DNA of 64,000 bases from Hordeum vulgare subsp. vulgare (taxonomy: Eukaryota > Streptophyta > Magnoliopsida > Poales > Poaceae): the NCBI RefSeq assembly GCF_904849725.1, contig NC_058518.1, forward strand, positions 14,404,147 to 14,468,146, written 5' to 3'. Positions 45,954-58,584 of the stretch are shown piece by piece; positions within the stretch are counted from its first letter, which is position 1, and the number at the start of each line of letters is the position of its first letter. The notes under the pieces are model-generated. The model ran no database searches, had not been told where the DNA came from, and was given only the letters and a program-made list of their open reading frames with translations. A program made the position numbers and the translations under genes.

Positions 45954-48103
45954 AACTACGGGAGATAGAACTCACAGGTAGGAATTTCACTTGGGCAAAT
46001 TCCCTTCCAAATCAAACTTTTGAGAAGTTAGATAGAGTTCTTACCAGTGTGGACTGGGAACAGAAGTTTCCTTTGGTTTCGGTTCGTGCACTCCAAAGGG
46101 CGATTTCGGATCATACCCCCTTGTTGTTGGATACTGGGGATGCCTTATATCTGGGTAATAAAGATAGTTTCTCTTTCGAATCCAGCTGGTTCTTAAGGGA
46201 GGGATTTATGGACCTGGTTCACAGGGAATGGAATAGGTCATCGGGCGGTTCAACGAGTATACAACGTTGGCAAAATAAAATCAGACACCTGAGACAGTAC
46301 CTTCGCGGTTGGGCCAAGCATGTCTCGGGGACATATAAAGATGAGAGAGATAGGCTCATAAACTCTATCGATGAGCTGGATAGAAAAGCAAAGAACTCTG
46401 TTTTAGATGGAGATGAACGTCAACTAAGATTTGAGGCGGAACAAAGGCCCCGTTCTCTTCTCAGAGAGGAGGAGATGAAGTGGGCGAATAGAGCTAAAGT
46501 TAAAGCTATTATTCTTGGGGATAATAACACTAAGTTCTTCCATTTAATAGCTAATGGCAAGCACAGAAAGAAGAGGATAGTGCAGCTTGAACAGGATGAA
46601 GGCACCATAGTTGGTCATGAGAACCTAAAATTATATATCTCTAACTATTATAAACAATTGTTTGGTGCTCATCAAGATAGTTTGGTGACTATGGACGAGT
46701 ATCAGGTTGCAGATATTCCCCAAGTTGGGGAGGCTGATAATGAGTCTTTATCTGCTCCATTCTCGGAGAAAGAGGTGTTAGATGCGATAGGAGGTTTGAA
46801 GTGTGGTAAGGCTCCTGGTCCGGATGGGTTTCCGGCAGAATTTTACAAACACTGCTGGCACATCATTAAGAAGGACCTTATGGCTATGTTTGATGATTTG
46901 TATGTTGGTAATCTCCAACTCTTCCATTTGAATTTTGGTACTATTACGTTGATACCAAAGAAGGAAGGAGCGTCTCGTATTGAACAGTTTCGCCCGATTT
47001 GTTTGCTTAATGTTAGTTTCAAAATTTTCACAAAGGTTGGAACGGATAGACTAACGAAGATGGCACACTCTGTCGTGCTATCTTCGCAAACAGCGTTTAT
47101 GCCTGGGCGTAATATACTTGAAGGGGTAGTGGTTCTACATGAGACTCTGCACGAAATGCACTCTAAGAAACTAGATGGAGTTATCTTTAAAGTGGATTTT
47201 GAAAAGGCATATGACAAAGTCAAATGGTCGTTCTTGCAACAAACATTGCGGATGAAGGGGTTCGATGAGGTTTGGAGAAAACACATAGATTCCTTTATCA
47301 CAAGAGGGAGTGTCGGGATCAAGGTCAATGATGATATTGGTCACTTCTTCCAGACACTAAAGGGACTAAGACAAGGTGACCCTATGTCTCCCATTCTCTT
47401 CAATATCGTTGCGGATATGTTGGCTCTGTTGATCAAGAGAGCTAACGAAAAAAACCTTGTCTCTGGATTAGTACCTCATCTGGTGGATGGGGGAGTTTCA
47501 ATTCTACAATATGCTGATGATACGATTCTCTTTATGGAGCACAATTTAGTCAAAGCCAAAAACCTCAAACTCATCTTGTGCCTTTTTGAGCAGTTATCTG
47601 GGTTGAAGATTAACTTTAATAAAAGTGAGTTGTTTTGTTTTGGGGAAGCCAAAAAGCAACAACACATATATAACCAGTTGTTCGGATGTGTGGCAGGGGA
47701 ATTTCCTTTTACGTACTTAGGAATCCCCATTCACCATCGTAAACTATCTAATGCAGAGTGGAAATGTATTGAGGAACGGTTTGAAAAGAAACTTACTACT
47801 TGGAAAGGCAAGCTTCTTTCTTATGGAGGCAGATTAGTCTTGGTGAATTCGGTATTAACAAGTATGCCTATGTTCCTCCTATCCTTTTTTGAAATACCTG
47901 TTGGGGTACGTAAAAGATTGGATTTCTACCGCTCTCGCTTTTTCTGGCAGAGTGATGAGGTTAAGACTAAATATAGATTGGCGAAATGGGATATTATTTG
48001 CCGTCCTAAAGATCAAGGAGGTTTAGGTATTGAAAATTTGGAAACTAAAAATAAATGTCTGCTCAGCAAGTGGCTGTATAGACTGTCAATGGAAACCGAA
48101 TGA
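45926..48103 (+). pseudogene. LINE ORF2: end of endonuclease and reverse transcriptase
   Basis: This 725-codon frame carries the last endonuclease block (AISDHTPLLLD, with the catalytic aspartate-histidine pair), a basic linker and a complete non-LTR reverse transcriptase. RT motifs in order are GKAPGPDGFPAEFYK, FRPICLLN, QTAFMPGRNI, IFKVDFEKAYDKV, GLRQGDPMSPILFN and the catalytic YADD at about 47510-47521, followed by FPFTYLGIPI. All main RT motifs look intact. The enzyme would copy the LINE RNA at the nicked target. The frame stops at TGA 48101-48103, inside a region that continues in the same frame in relatives. Confidence 0.92.
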
Positions 48104-49048
48104 ATATGGGTGGAAATTCTCTCAAACAAGTACCTGCACTCCAAATCCTTATCGCAGGTAGAAGCGAGACCTTTTGACTCGCCATTCTGGAAGGGTCAAA
48201 TGCGGGTAAAAAGTTCATTCTACCACAGATCGAGGTTCATCATTGGAAATGGGGAATTGACTAGATTCTGGGAAGACACCTAGTTAGGAGAATCGCCTCT
48301 GGCAGTTCAATACCCGCGGTTGTACCATATCGCCCAACGTCGACAAGTGACAGTTGCGACTGTATTGCGGGAGATTCCCCTTAATATTCAATTCCGCAGA
48401 TCTTTAGTTGGGGATAGATGGGTTTCATGGTTGCATCTAGTTAGAAGATTAATGAAGGTTAATATTTCTGCTAGGTGTGATCGTATCTCCTGGAGATTAA
48501 CACCAAATGGGTTGTTTACGGTTAAATCCATGTATTCCGATCTCATTGATTCAGTACCAATTCCAAAATCAATACATATTAGGAAGGTTAGGGTCCCTCT
48601 TAGAATTAAAGTTTTCTTGTGGTTTGTTCACAAGGGAGTTATTTTAACTAAGGATAATTTGGCCAAATGGAATTGGAAAGGAAGTTCCAGATGTTCTTTC
48701 TGTCCAAGCCTAGAAGGTATTCACCACCTCTTTCTCGACTGTCCTTTGGCTAAACTTGTTTGACGATCAATTCACATTGCTTTTAACATCGCTCCTCCTG
48801 TTGACTTGAACTCGTTATTTGGAACGTGGTTACAGGGAATTGATGTTCAATTGGCTAAATCTATTCGTGTCGGAGCATGTGCTCTTCTTTGGGCTTTATG
48901 GAATAGCAGAAATGATTTGGTTTTTAACAGAACTCGTGATATCCAATTCTTGCAGGTTATCTACCGAATTACCGCACTGATCCGCACATGGTCGTTACTA
49001 ACTCCTGTGGCAGCCAGGGAGCTTATGGTTACTGGGTGTGCCCGCTAG
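48104..49048 (+). pseudogene. LINE ORF2 C-terminus with zf-RVT region
   Basis: The reading continues after the 48101 stop through FWEDT, TAG near 48282, then a zinc-binding RT-associated region. That region includes WRLTPNGLFTVKSMY, RVPLRIKVFLWFVHKGVILT, and CSFCPSLEGIHHLFLDCPLA near 48690-48755. TGA near 48762 interrupts again, and the final stretch (GACALLWALWNSRNDLVFN) ends at TAG 49046-49048. At least two of these stops occur where relatives carry tryptophan, consistent with G-to-A changes. No RNase H domain is present. Confidence 0.82.
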
Positions 49049-49275
49049 GAGATGGTAGCACAGGGTATCTTCAACCGGTTTGGATGGCGGCATATTAATA
49101 GGATAGGTGTTTAGTCATCTTCATCTTTTAGCCATTCCAGGCTGCGGCGCGATGTTCGCCATGTATCTCTTTTTCCCTTTTTTTACTCTGTACTTACTGG
49201 ATACTTATTTTGATTAATATATGGCTGTATGCATCACTCGATGCAGAGGCCGGGGCAAGGCCTCCTTTTCGAAAA

Positions 49276-50411
49276 AAGTGCCGGCGTGCCGTTTGTTTTA
49301 TATGGTATAGTGACAGGATGTCAGGTACTCCTTTCATTTTTATATACAAGGCCACGAACTCATATTACAAGTACCAAGGCAAAAGTTAATGTCTCCTAAG
49401 TCAATGTTGCAAGAAAACTTGTCTCTTTATTTACCGTGTAAATTAATATGTATGTTTCTCTCTCATGCATATCAAGCCAATGATCAGGTATTTATGTTTT
49501 CCAACAGGCCTGATGGCCGACATCTCACTAGCAGGCAGCATGACGCCGTGAGACACGTTAGGAGCGGCTCGAATGTGGCTCAATCATATGGACCGCGAAA
49601 GGACAGATTCTGGACTGACGGGGTGAGAAATTTATTGCATGATCGACCTACCAATGTTCTCTTGCATTTGTCAAAAAAAACCAGTCTTCCCTTGCACACC
49701 TAATCTCCACCCCTACAAGCTATATTGATCCTCCCCCAAAATCAGCTCATCCTCCGCATCCCCTTCGAAGAATCAGGTAATTATATGCTGCTTCCAACTC
49801 ATAGTTATCAGGTATACGCGTTTTCCACATTCAGCACTGTTGAGCCAAAGTGTAAATATGAAAGTATCTCTAACAAACATCAAACCACATATTAGTTCCA
49901 AGCTCTGAAGTTTTATTGAACATGTCATCTCACACATGGATCCAGTTCTTGTTTTCTGACTCCACGAATGAATATAATTTCAGGTTTAGATTTCTGTAAC
50001 ATGCCGGTATGACCTGTGGGCCATTTGATTCAACCAAAAGATCTGCTAAAAAAACAAAACATTTAAATATTACCTTCGTAAGCAAAGAAAATAAAGGTGC
50101 TTGTCACATCCAAAATCAATTAAAATATGATAACAGTTTTGCATCAGGCCCTCTCTTTCAAATAAATGTAAAAAATCATGCTTAATGTGACAGAAACAAT
50201 ATGGGAAGAAGAGAAAACGCATGTTACTTATGATTCTGCACAACTGAATTGTGGAACGATAATGATAAGGTGATGGAGATGGCTAAGACAGACTGAACGA
50301 CGAGTTCGCTTCAAACACACAGCAAAAAACTGCAGGTTGCTTCTGCAAATCATGTTTACAAAAAATGACAAGTCCTAAGCCTAAATGTTGTTCGCTAAAG
50401 GTAATGAAAAT
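49276..50411. other. Spacer right of the LINE
   Basis: No gene is supported. The first bases carry the LINE target duplication. A 104-codon frame at 49389-49703 shows no domain. The local repeat sequence resumes near 50390. Confidence 0.45.
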
Positions 50412-52496
50412 AGCCTTTGTGATTGAATTAGCCACCGCAAAATTGTTAGGATTTTTTGATTTCCACCACGGGATAGCCCGGTTGCAACTCTTTGTTCTCC
50501 CCTAGTGCAGGTCTGCCAGCAGTTCTGGTTTGGAAACTGTTCTGAAAACTTGTGTCACATATGGAAAAAGGGTTTATAGATGAACTCACATTAGTGGCGA
50601 GGGCCATTTAGCACCCGCCACTGTAATATAAAAAATAATAGTGGTCGGCGCCAAAACACACCCGTCATTTCTATTGGTGTTTTCATCCTAGCCGGCAATC
50701 ACCTATACGATGTGTCAAAATCTCGAGGAGTGGCGGCACCGAAGGCAGTCTGCCACGATGAGAGGACGAGCATCGCCTCGACTCATCAGCCTGGATCACT
50801 TAGATGATGGCCCATAGACTGTTGCGTCAGCATGGAGGTAGATGAAGAAGAATTATTTGACAAGATGGTGGTCCGAGAAGCAGGGCTCGCCGCACCTACT
50901 AGCTCCATCCCCAGCAACAAACAGATGAACCAAGAACGTTACATCATTATGGCTTTGTGACGATGCTTGTTAAAATGCGTGTGCGGATCGCGTGATTTAA
51001 ATGCTAAGACATACACAAAGGTCTTTTCTGCCCTATCACTGCTAGTCGTACACCAAATTAAGTGTTCTTAGTCTTCTCGGTTAGGTCGATTACGCTACCT
51101 GTTGATGCATTTAAGATTTATTTGGCTTGTGTCCTAGTCAGGTAGAGATTGTTCCGTAGTAGATATGGAATGTGCAGGAGTAAGGCTGGAAAAAGAGATA
51201 GGCGCAAGTGAGGCGGTAGTCCTTTCCCTAGTGTGTATGTGGTGCTTAAGCGCCCTACACGCGATCTAGGCGGCAATACAGTTTTTGCTATCATGGTATG
51301 TTTGCGGTATTATATGTATCAATTTTTATTTAGAGAATAACAATAATTTAATTACCCGCTACTACAATTAATTGCTTGCCCTATTTGGCATATTAGTGAA
51401 ATATGGCATGATTTCCCGCTCGGGTAGAGAATTTGTTGCTTGCCCTACCTAGTCTTTCACATATGGCCTAGGTTAGGCATTTGGACAACGTCTTGTGCCT
51501 AAGCATGCCTAAACGCTTCCTAGGCGCTGCCTTTTACAACAGAGGCAGGGACCATATTGGAGGTTGGGCCAGAGATTGGATAGCAACGAGGAGGGGAAGC
51601 TCTGTCTGCCATCTCAAAGATGATCACTCACTCTCGTTTCTTGTGGCAAAGCACTATAGGCCCGTCGCGTCGAAGAAATTCGTTGTACCACTTATCCCTG
51701 ACTCAAATTTCCGATGTATCTCATTTCTAAAAAATATCCTCATTCAAACACTGGTTCCACTCATCCCTGTGGTCATTATCGCTCTCCATATACTTAGTCC
51801 GTAATGTACATGGTGGCCTCACACACATTTGTTGCAGTTTCGAGTATTCGTTCTACTATATGATAAAACTAGTTATTCATAGACATAGTCGAAGTACACA
51901 CTTCGTTGCTTCACGAAACTTCACATGTCCGGATTTTTATTTTCTGCCCTTCAAATGTGGCCATTATAGTCGTGGAACTAACATCTCCAATGTGCATTAC
52001 TGTATCTACCAATATATATAACCTTGACCTGTCACAAGCTGGGCTTCATCTCGAATATGAAAATATGGTCCACAGGGTTAGAGGAAGTCTCCATGCAACT
52101 GCGGTGCCCGGCATCTTGTTGACCATTTTTTCTTTGTCAATAAACTTGTCCCTGTTGTACGTTGTTTCCTGACACATATCTATTATTGTTTTGAGCTTTG
52201 CCTTTACTAAATAAGAAATTTGCTTTCCGTGGACATGGTATTCAATGCTTCACCAAACTTCATGTGTTTTAATTTTTCTCTATGTCATTCAACTTCACCC
52301 ATACTTGTATTTGATATGCCACAACTTGGATATTACCTGAGTTAGTATGAAGATACGCTCCACGAGCTTAGAATCAAAACATTGATAAGAATAAACTTTT
52401 CTTTTTTGCATGGAAATATATGTCTTATTTATATCATAAGGATCATAATACAATTCCCGTACACACCTATCTGACAAAATTGAATAGGAAGGAAAA

Positions 52497-53376
52497 TGTT
52501 CAAAGAACACCAAATGCCGGGAGTGGAAGAGGCCATTGACACAGGCCATGATTGGCTCCTCCACATTCTGGATAATTGCAACGACAATGAACATCTACCC
52601 ATGATGATGATTCCATGGAGGATATGTCACGTAAGGAATGAAATGACGCACGACAAACCACCACCGCCGGCCGAAGCTTCGATGGGATTTATTTGCAACT
52701 ACATAAATTCTCTACTGACCATTCCGCAACACATTACAGACCATATTGTGTGAGGGAAGATGGTGCCTTCAAACAATCATGACGAGTGTAGGAAGGACAA
52801 GCACATGGCTACACTGGAAAGCGCGTGTCCACTAGCTAGAAGGATGGGTGAGGCCGCCTGCTGAGTGGAATAAACTCAGCATCGTCCGTACTTTCTTTGA
52901 AGCGGACAGCATGGGATTATGGGAAGGGCCAACATGATCCCGCGAAATGACCGAGGAGTCGTCGTCTTCTCTTCATGAAGATTCATGTATACATGCAATA
53001 ACGCACTAGAGACTGAGCTTGCTGCTTGTTTGGAGGGCATTGCGCTCACTCTGGAGTGGAGTGAGGCTCCGTTTATCCTTGAGACCGACTGCATGGTGAT
53101 AGCCAATATGATTATGCAAACTGAGAAGGATCCGTCGCCGGCTGCAGCTACGGTCGATGAAATCAAACACCTTCTGTTCATCAACAGGGAACATGCTATT
53201 TCCCTGGTCTGTAGCCATCGTAATTCTGTTGCTCATAGCCTTGCCCAGTTGGGGCATAATAATTCTCATACTGCTGTTTGGTTGAGGTCTGTTCCTCAAG
53301 AGATTCATTCACTGTATCAGAACGATTGCACTAATCCCATGGTTAAGAAATGAACTTTCATTTTAGCAAAAAAAAC
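52497..53376 (+). pseudogene. LINE-type RVT/RNase H pseudogene, segment E copy
   Basis: This is the paralogue of 27065-27931. The upstream part retains WRICHVRNEMTHDK and SMGFICNYINSLL. The RNase H frame (52985-53353, 122 codons) keeps ALETELAACLEG and PFILETDCM, so two catalytic acidic residues lost in segment D are still present, as is the C-terminal HNNSHTAVWLRSVPQEI segment. The first catalytic block is degenerate (KLSIVRTF where relatives have a VDGSF-type motif), and the frame upstream is broken by stops, so the enzyme is also dead. It is simply the better preserved copy. Confidence 0.8.
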
Positions 53377-53787
53377 CTGGTGCACGTATACGTTGGTTAG
53401 TGCATGAGCTATGAGGCACGCGGCGGCGGCGTGGGGTGGTGAGCAGAGGTGGCTGCGGTGGCGGCGGCGGCTGAAGAGATGCACGCGGTGGCTGCGGTGG
53501 GGTTAGGGTAGGAACTTTTAGGATGATGCCATGTAGAGAGAGATATGTTTGACAATGCAACTCACAATATTGATTGGGTGTATATGCACATATATATAGA
53601 GTATAATATGGGCCTCTACCTCAACTAAACAAAGGCTAGGAGATGGGTTAAGCTATATACATATACATGCAAAACTATATGTTCAACAGTTAATGCATGA
53701 GCAAACTGAAAGTACTTGCATGCACGTAAAACTGAATCTAGGATTGCATGTTACGTGTGTGTACGTATACATCCAATATCAACATAG

Positions 53788-54321
53788 ATGTGTATTGCAC
53801 CTAAGACAAAGAATCATTTACATTTGAACTTAGATTTTCTAAAAGTAGGAAGCACCAAAAACACATCAAACACCTATATACCTCTTTTGCCACCCACCTG
53901 CGTAGCGCTAAATCAAGTCTCACTTCTTCCCTTATCTTACTACAAAATTACATACCAGGATACCTATGGCTTGGTGCATATAGTCACTATGTTTCTAAAT
54001 CTTCTGGTCCGACAAGGCCTTTTGGGTCTCAGCCTATACATCCTACATAGTCACTCTATGTTTCTGATAACTCACATTCCTATTCATGAGGCTATTAACT
54101 TTAATTATATATATCCCCCTTACTGGTTCTCTTGTGTTTCTGTTAGATATACTATCTTGGACGGAAGATTGGTATGTATGAGAAGTGACATAGGAGAGGC
54201 TAACAAGCTATCTCCTATTGTTAGTGGGCGCGAGGTTCTCACTAGGTTGTCCATGCTATATAAGACACATAGAAACATGTTGATGGCATTAATTCAATGC
54301 GATATCTCTACTCTGCCATAA
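53788..54321 (+). other. Open frame shared with segment D, not supported as a gene
   Basis: A 177-codon frame is matched by a 163-codon frame at 28430-28921. The two differ by about 18 amino-acid changes and one in-frame codon, but only about four silent changes were noticed. This is the pattern of drift without selection for a protein. No domain, signal peptide or membrane segment is convincing. Confidence 0.55.
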
Positions 54322-55595
54322 CTAACATGGTAGGTCTTCGAAGATTACTCTCCCCATGCATGAGACCCACAACCCGATTTATATGCCGTGTGGTACTGCA
54401 ACCACTTTTCAAGACCCTGGAAAAATAAATAAAAATAAACTTCCGTTTGAAAGAACTCGAGACCATCACGATACAAGAAAACTAGCAACGGGAAAAACAA
54501 CCCCTTTAGTAATATCATTTATTCCTTCTAATACAACTCCAACCACTCATAATGGTTCTCTCATCAAAGGCACCATCATTGTTTGTCTTAGCAGATCCGG
54601 TTGGAGAGACCGTGGGGGCTGGGGCTGCCAGGGAATACTTCTCTTGGCTTTTTTTAATAGCTGATTATTTCCATTCAGTTATATATCTTCTTTGCACTAG
54701 CTATTTGTAATGGCATCTACAATGGTAGATGCTTGTGAAGATGCTAACGGTGAAAAGAATAAATCTTAGATAATAAAAGTGCCTAAGCATCCTACCTTAC
54801 AATGGCAAGAGCTAATCACATGGGCTTTATTTTCTTTCATGTATTCGGCCCAAAGTCCACATGGCCCACAAGCAACCAACATAATGTCATCCTTCTTTTT
54901 TTTAAACATAAAATAAAATTGGTATTAATGAATGCATTCAGAATAATAATGAGGAAGAACATCATACAACTGGAATGCCCTAGAAATCCTCCATAACAAT
55001 AAGCTCCCTAGTTTTTAAGAGCGCATGTTCAATTGAGGTCTCCAATTAAATGGGGTCACCCGATTTTGACCAAGTCAACAATTTCTCAAGGAGATGGAAT
55101 TGGATCACTCATCTGTCTATGTAATAATCCAAGCTCCTTAAGATTAGAGGCCTCTTAATCAATTGATTTCTTGAATTTAAAACGTGGCCACTTGATTTTG
55201 ACAAGGTCAACAATTTATTAATGAGCCCTTTCATTCTATTTATATTTATTTTGCTACAATCTCAAATTTTGAAGCTCTCCCACTTGATTGTGGTACTCAA
55301 TTTTGGATTCAGTTCATGTTTTGACAGAGTCAACGGTTTTTATAAAACGACAACAATATGCATTTAAAAATATATCAACCCCATGCGTCCTCTTGGCACC
55401 TAGAAAAAAGAAGCACAAATATGTGATATCGTAACACAAATATAGTATACGTGACCATGGATGTACATTTTTTTCACATAAGTACGGTTTGATTAGCAAA
55501 TAACCTACAATCGTACCACAGAAGGCCCATGAAAAACAGCCCATTATAAATAAATATAAAACATACTCCATCATTTTGCCAACTCGCCAAACGGA

Positions 55596-55856
55596 TACTC
55601 GGTTGGTTCCAAAATATAACTTGTATTGGTTATATTGAAATCATAAGTTTCTTTAACATTGTCCAAGTTCAGAGCCAAAAATATCGACATCCACAATATT
55701 ACATAAATAATATATTAAAATCCGTTTCATGATAAATCGAATGACATCGACTTCATAATAACTCTATGGATATATTTCTCTATAAATTTAATCAAAATTA
55801 AAGAGGATTGACTTTTCAAAAATTAATGCTTCTAATATTTTAAAATAGTGGGAGTG
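55596..55856. mobile_element. Degenerate Stowaway-type MITE, segment E copy
   Basis: This is the paralogue of the MITE at 30227-30487. The right TA is now TG. The shared position shows insertion before the D/E duplication. Confidence 0.75.
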
Positions 55857-56104
55857 AAAATATTATGAAAAATCAATAATACCAATGGCGCAGCAGAGCA
55901 CACCAAACTCTTCTAGTTAGGAATATCACTCAAACATTGCAATAATTTTAGAAAATAGACAATCTCCCTATGTGTAAATTGAAGAAAACTTGTTCGCTTT
56001 TCCTACTTGATTCAGAGAGAAATAAATAAATAGAACAAGGTAATCCTAATTTTATTCCAGTAAGTTTCAGATTTGGAGAAAAGTGAGAAGATAATTCCTC
56101 TAGA

Positions 56105-56172
56105 GACAACATGCACCGTGCTAAGTTTGTGCGTACCCGACAACATGCACCGTGCTAAGTTTGTGCGTACCC
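56105..56172. repeat. 34-bp tandem duplication
   Basis: The unit GACAACATGCACCGTGCTAA plus 14 further bases occurs twice, identically. Segment D has one copy near 30735. Confidence 0.95.
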
Positions 56173-56229
56173 GAGAAAAATGCCTTGCCGTTCAGTCTCA
56201 AAGTAAAAAAAAAACTATTGCTAGCTGTG

Positions 56230-58584
56230 TAAGTTAAAACCAAAGGGTTTAGGGTTTTGCCTGGGTGGTGTACCCACCTCACGTCTCCATATATATAGAT
56301 GATCAGGGTGTTACAATTACATACGAGTCCCTGTATGTATACAAATACAATATGTAAACTAGACCATATTTTACATGCCCCCTCAATCTGAACTACATAC
56401 AAGATTCAGATTGGTCCTAAATCGGTCTAGCATCTGTCGTGTAGCGGGTTTAGTAAATACATCCGCTAGCTGATCATCTGTTCAAATGAACCTGACATCC
56501 ATTGCGCCTGCAGCTACTCGTTCTCTCACAAAATGGAAATCAATCTCAATGTGTTTAGTCCGAGCATGGAATAGTGGATTTGCCATCAGGTATGTAGCCC
56601 CTAAGTTATCACACCACAAAATGGGGGTGCGCTGCCGTGAAACTCCAAGTTCCCTGAGAACTGTGTCTATCCAAATGGCTTCGACAGCTCCATTGGCCAA
56701 CGCCTTATACTCTGCCTCAGTACTAGATCTCGAGACCGTAGGCTGTTTCTTGGAACTCCAAGATATAAGATTAGGTCCAATGAATATAGCAAAACCACCT
56801 GTGGAGCGTCTGTCATCAACATAGCCTGCCTAGTCTGCATCTGTGAATATACTAATTCCAGTAAACTGTGATTTGCGAATTTGGAGCCCTGTGTTTAGTG
56901 TACCTTTTACATACCTCAAAATACACTTAACAGCTTCCCAATGGACCTCTGTAGGCTGAGACAGAAACTGGCACACTTTGTTCAAAGCGAAGAAGATATC
57001 TGGACGAGTGAGTGTTAAGTACTGAAGAGCACAAACCACACTCCGATACCTGAAAGAGTCACTAGAACCAGAGGTGCACCAGTATGGCGTGATAGACTGT
57101 CGGACGTAGTAAGTGGAGTGGAGGTGGACTTGCAGTTCTCCATGTTGACACGGTGAAGAAGGTCCAGTGCATACTTTCTTTGTGTCAACATCATGCCCTA
57201 GAATGAAAGGACGCTTCCAATCCAAGAAAGTACTCAAGCGTACCTATATCCTTGATGGGAAATGTAGCGGATAGGGCAATCACAAGGCGGTCAACCACAG
57301 CAGGTGTAGAGCTAGCAATCACAATATCATCAACATAAACCAACATGAATATCTGAGTGGCGCCATGAAAGAAGATGAATAGGGATGTGTCGGCTTTGGA
57401 TGTGACAAAACGAAGCTGGGAAAGACGACAGCTCAAACGAGCATCCCCGGCGCGAGGTGACTGTTTGAGGCCATAGATGGATCTCTGAAGTTTGCAAACA
57501 TGAGATGGATACATGGCATCCTCGAAACCGGACGGCTGCCGCATGTAGACGTCTTCTGCAAGAAAACCATGGAGGAAAGCATTGCTCAAATCAATCTGCC
57601 GCAGGCTCCAACCTCGGGAGACCGCGATGGAGAGCACGAGGCGAACCATAGCAGGTTTGACCACTGGGCTGAATGTGTCATCATAGTCTATGTCGTGTTG
57701 TTGAGTGAAACCACGAGCAACAAGACGAGCCTTGTGCTTGTCAACAGATCCATCTGGCCGGTGTTTAGTCTTGAAGATCCATTTGCAGCCTACGACGTTA
57801 ACGCCGGGTGGGCGAGGCACCAACACCCAGGTATTGGTATGACGTAGGGCGGCAAACTCGTCAAACATGGAAGCACGCCATGCGGGAGCACCAAGAGCCT
57901 GATGATGAGAGACAGGCGCAGCAAAAAACGCACGGCGGCCAGTATCATACCGAATGGTGCCATCAGTGTAAGTCTTCGGCCTGCGCGTGTGATCGCGTTG
58001 CTGAGTGACCATAGCATGACCCTATGCGGCCTCGGCAGTAGGGGTAGACGGCGCGATGGATGTCCCTGTCGTAGGTGTCGTGGCTGAGGACGGCTCAACG
58101 GAAGGCGACACGGGTGGGAACAGGACTGTGGCCGAAGCTGGTGAATCCTGAGCAGGCGCGTCGGGAGAACCAGGCGACGGCGGTCGGGCAGGGGAGACAG
58201 CCGGCGCAGCCGGCGCCTTAGACGCGCTGGAAAGCGGGTCTGGGTGGGCAGTGGGAGCCCGCGGGGAGGAGGCCGGCGCAACTATCTCGGGTGGCGTGGC
58301 ATGCACGTTGGTCGCATGCACGTCGATCGCCTGGGGTGTAGGAGCAGCCACCTGTGAAGAAAACAAAGGAGCACCTACAAGGGACTGGTTAGGTGATAAG
58401 TAGGATAAGTCATATTTGGACTGTGGCCGCTCTGATACCAAGTTAAAAACAAAGGGTTTAGGGTTTTGCGTGGTGGTGTATTCACCTCACGTCTCCATAT
58501 ATAATAGATGATCAGGATGTTACAATTACATACGAGTTCCTATATGTATACAAATACAATATGTAAACTAGACCTTATTTTACA
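56230..58584 (-). mobile_element. Internally deleted Copia element with short LTRs, 2355 bp
   Basis: The LTRs are about 146 bp: the 3' LTR at 56230-56375 and the 5' LTR at about 58439-58584, starting TGTAAAATA on the minus strand. The 5' LTR is followed at once by TGGTATCAGAGCGGCC, the initiator-Met tRNA primer site. The 3' LTR is preceded by the purine tract GATTGAGGGGGCA. CTGTG flanks the element at 56225-56229 and 58585-58589, and segment D shows the unoccupied site (CTGTGGCCC near 30815). Between the primer site and RT there is only linker sequence; gag, protease and integrase are deleted. Confidence 0.93.
56480..58440 (-). pseudogene. Copia pol remnant: linker, reverse transcriptase, RNase H
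   Basis: The frame opens at the primer site and runs through a proline/alanine-rich integrase-RT linker to about 58022. RT covers about 57191-58012 with WRASMFDEFAAL, GCKWIFKTKHRPDGS, FTQQHDIDYDDTFSPVVKP, QIDLSNAFLHG, SIYGLKQSPR and catalytic YVDD near 57326. Frameshifts occur around 57200. The thumb and RNase H follow ([26 protein letters not shown]). TAG near 56826 falls where relatives have tryptophan after DAD. The RNase H end contains [26 protein letters not shown] and [12 protein letters not shown]. With gag and integrase missing it cannot move alone. Confidence 0.9.

Larger units (their letters stand above)
41122..49275 (+). mobile_element. Full-length L1-type LINE (RIX), about 8.15 kb
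   Basis: The element has the expected order: GC-rich 5' UTR, ORF1 with zinc knuckles, ORF2 with endonuclease, reverse transcriptase and a C-terminal cysteine region, then a 3' UTR ending GATGCAGAGGCCGGGGCAAG, CTTTTCG and a short A tail. The direct repeat AAGTGCCG flanks it at 41114-41121 and 49276-49283, overlapping the A tail by up to two bases. The 3' end sequence is typical of grass L1 elements. It is not active: ORF1 and ORF2 together carry five stops and two frame breaks, listed in the ORF entries. It sits inside local repeat copy F. Confidence 0.92.
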
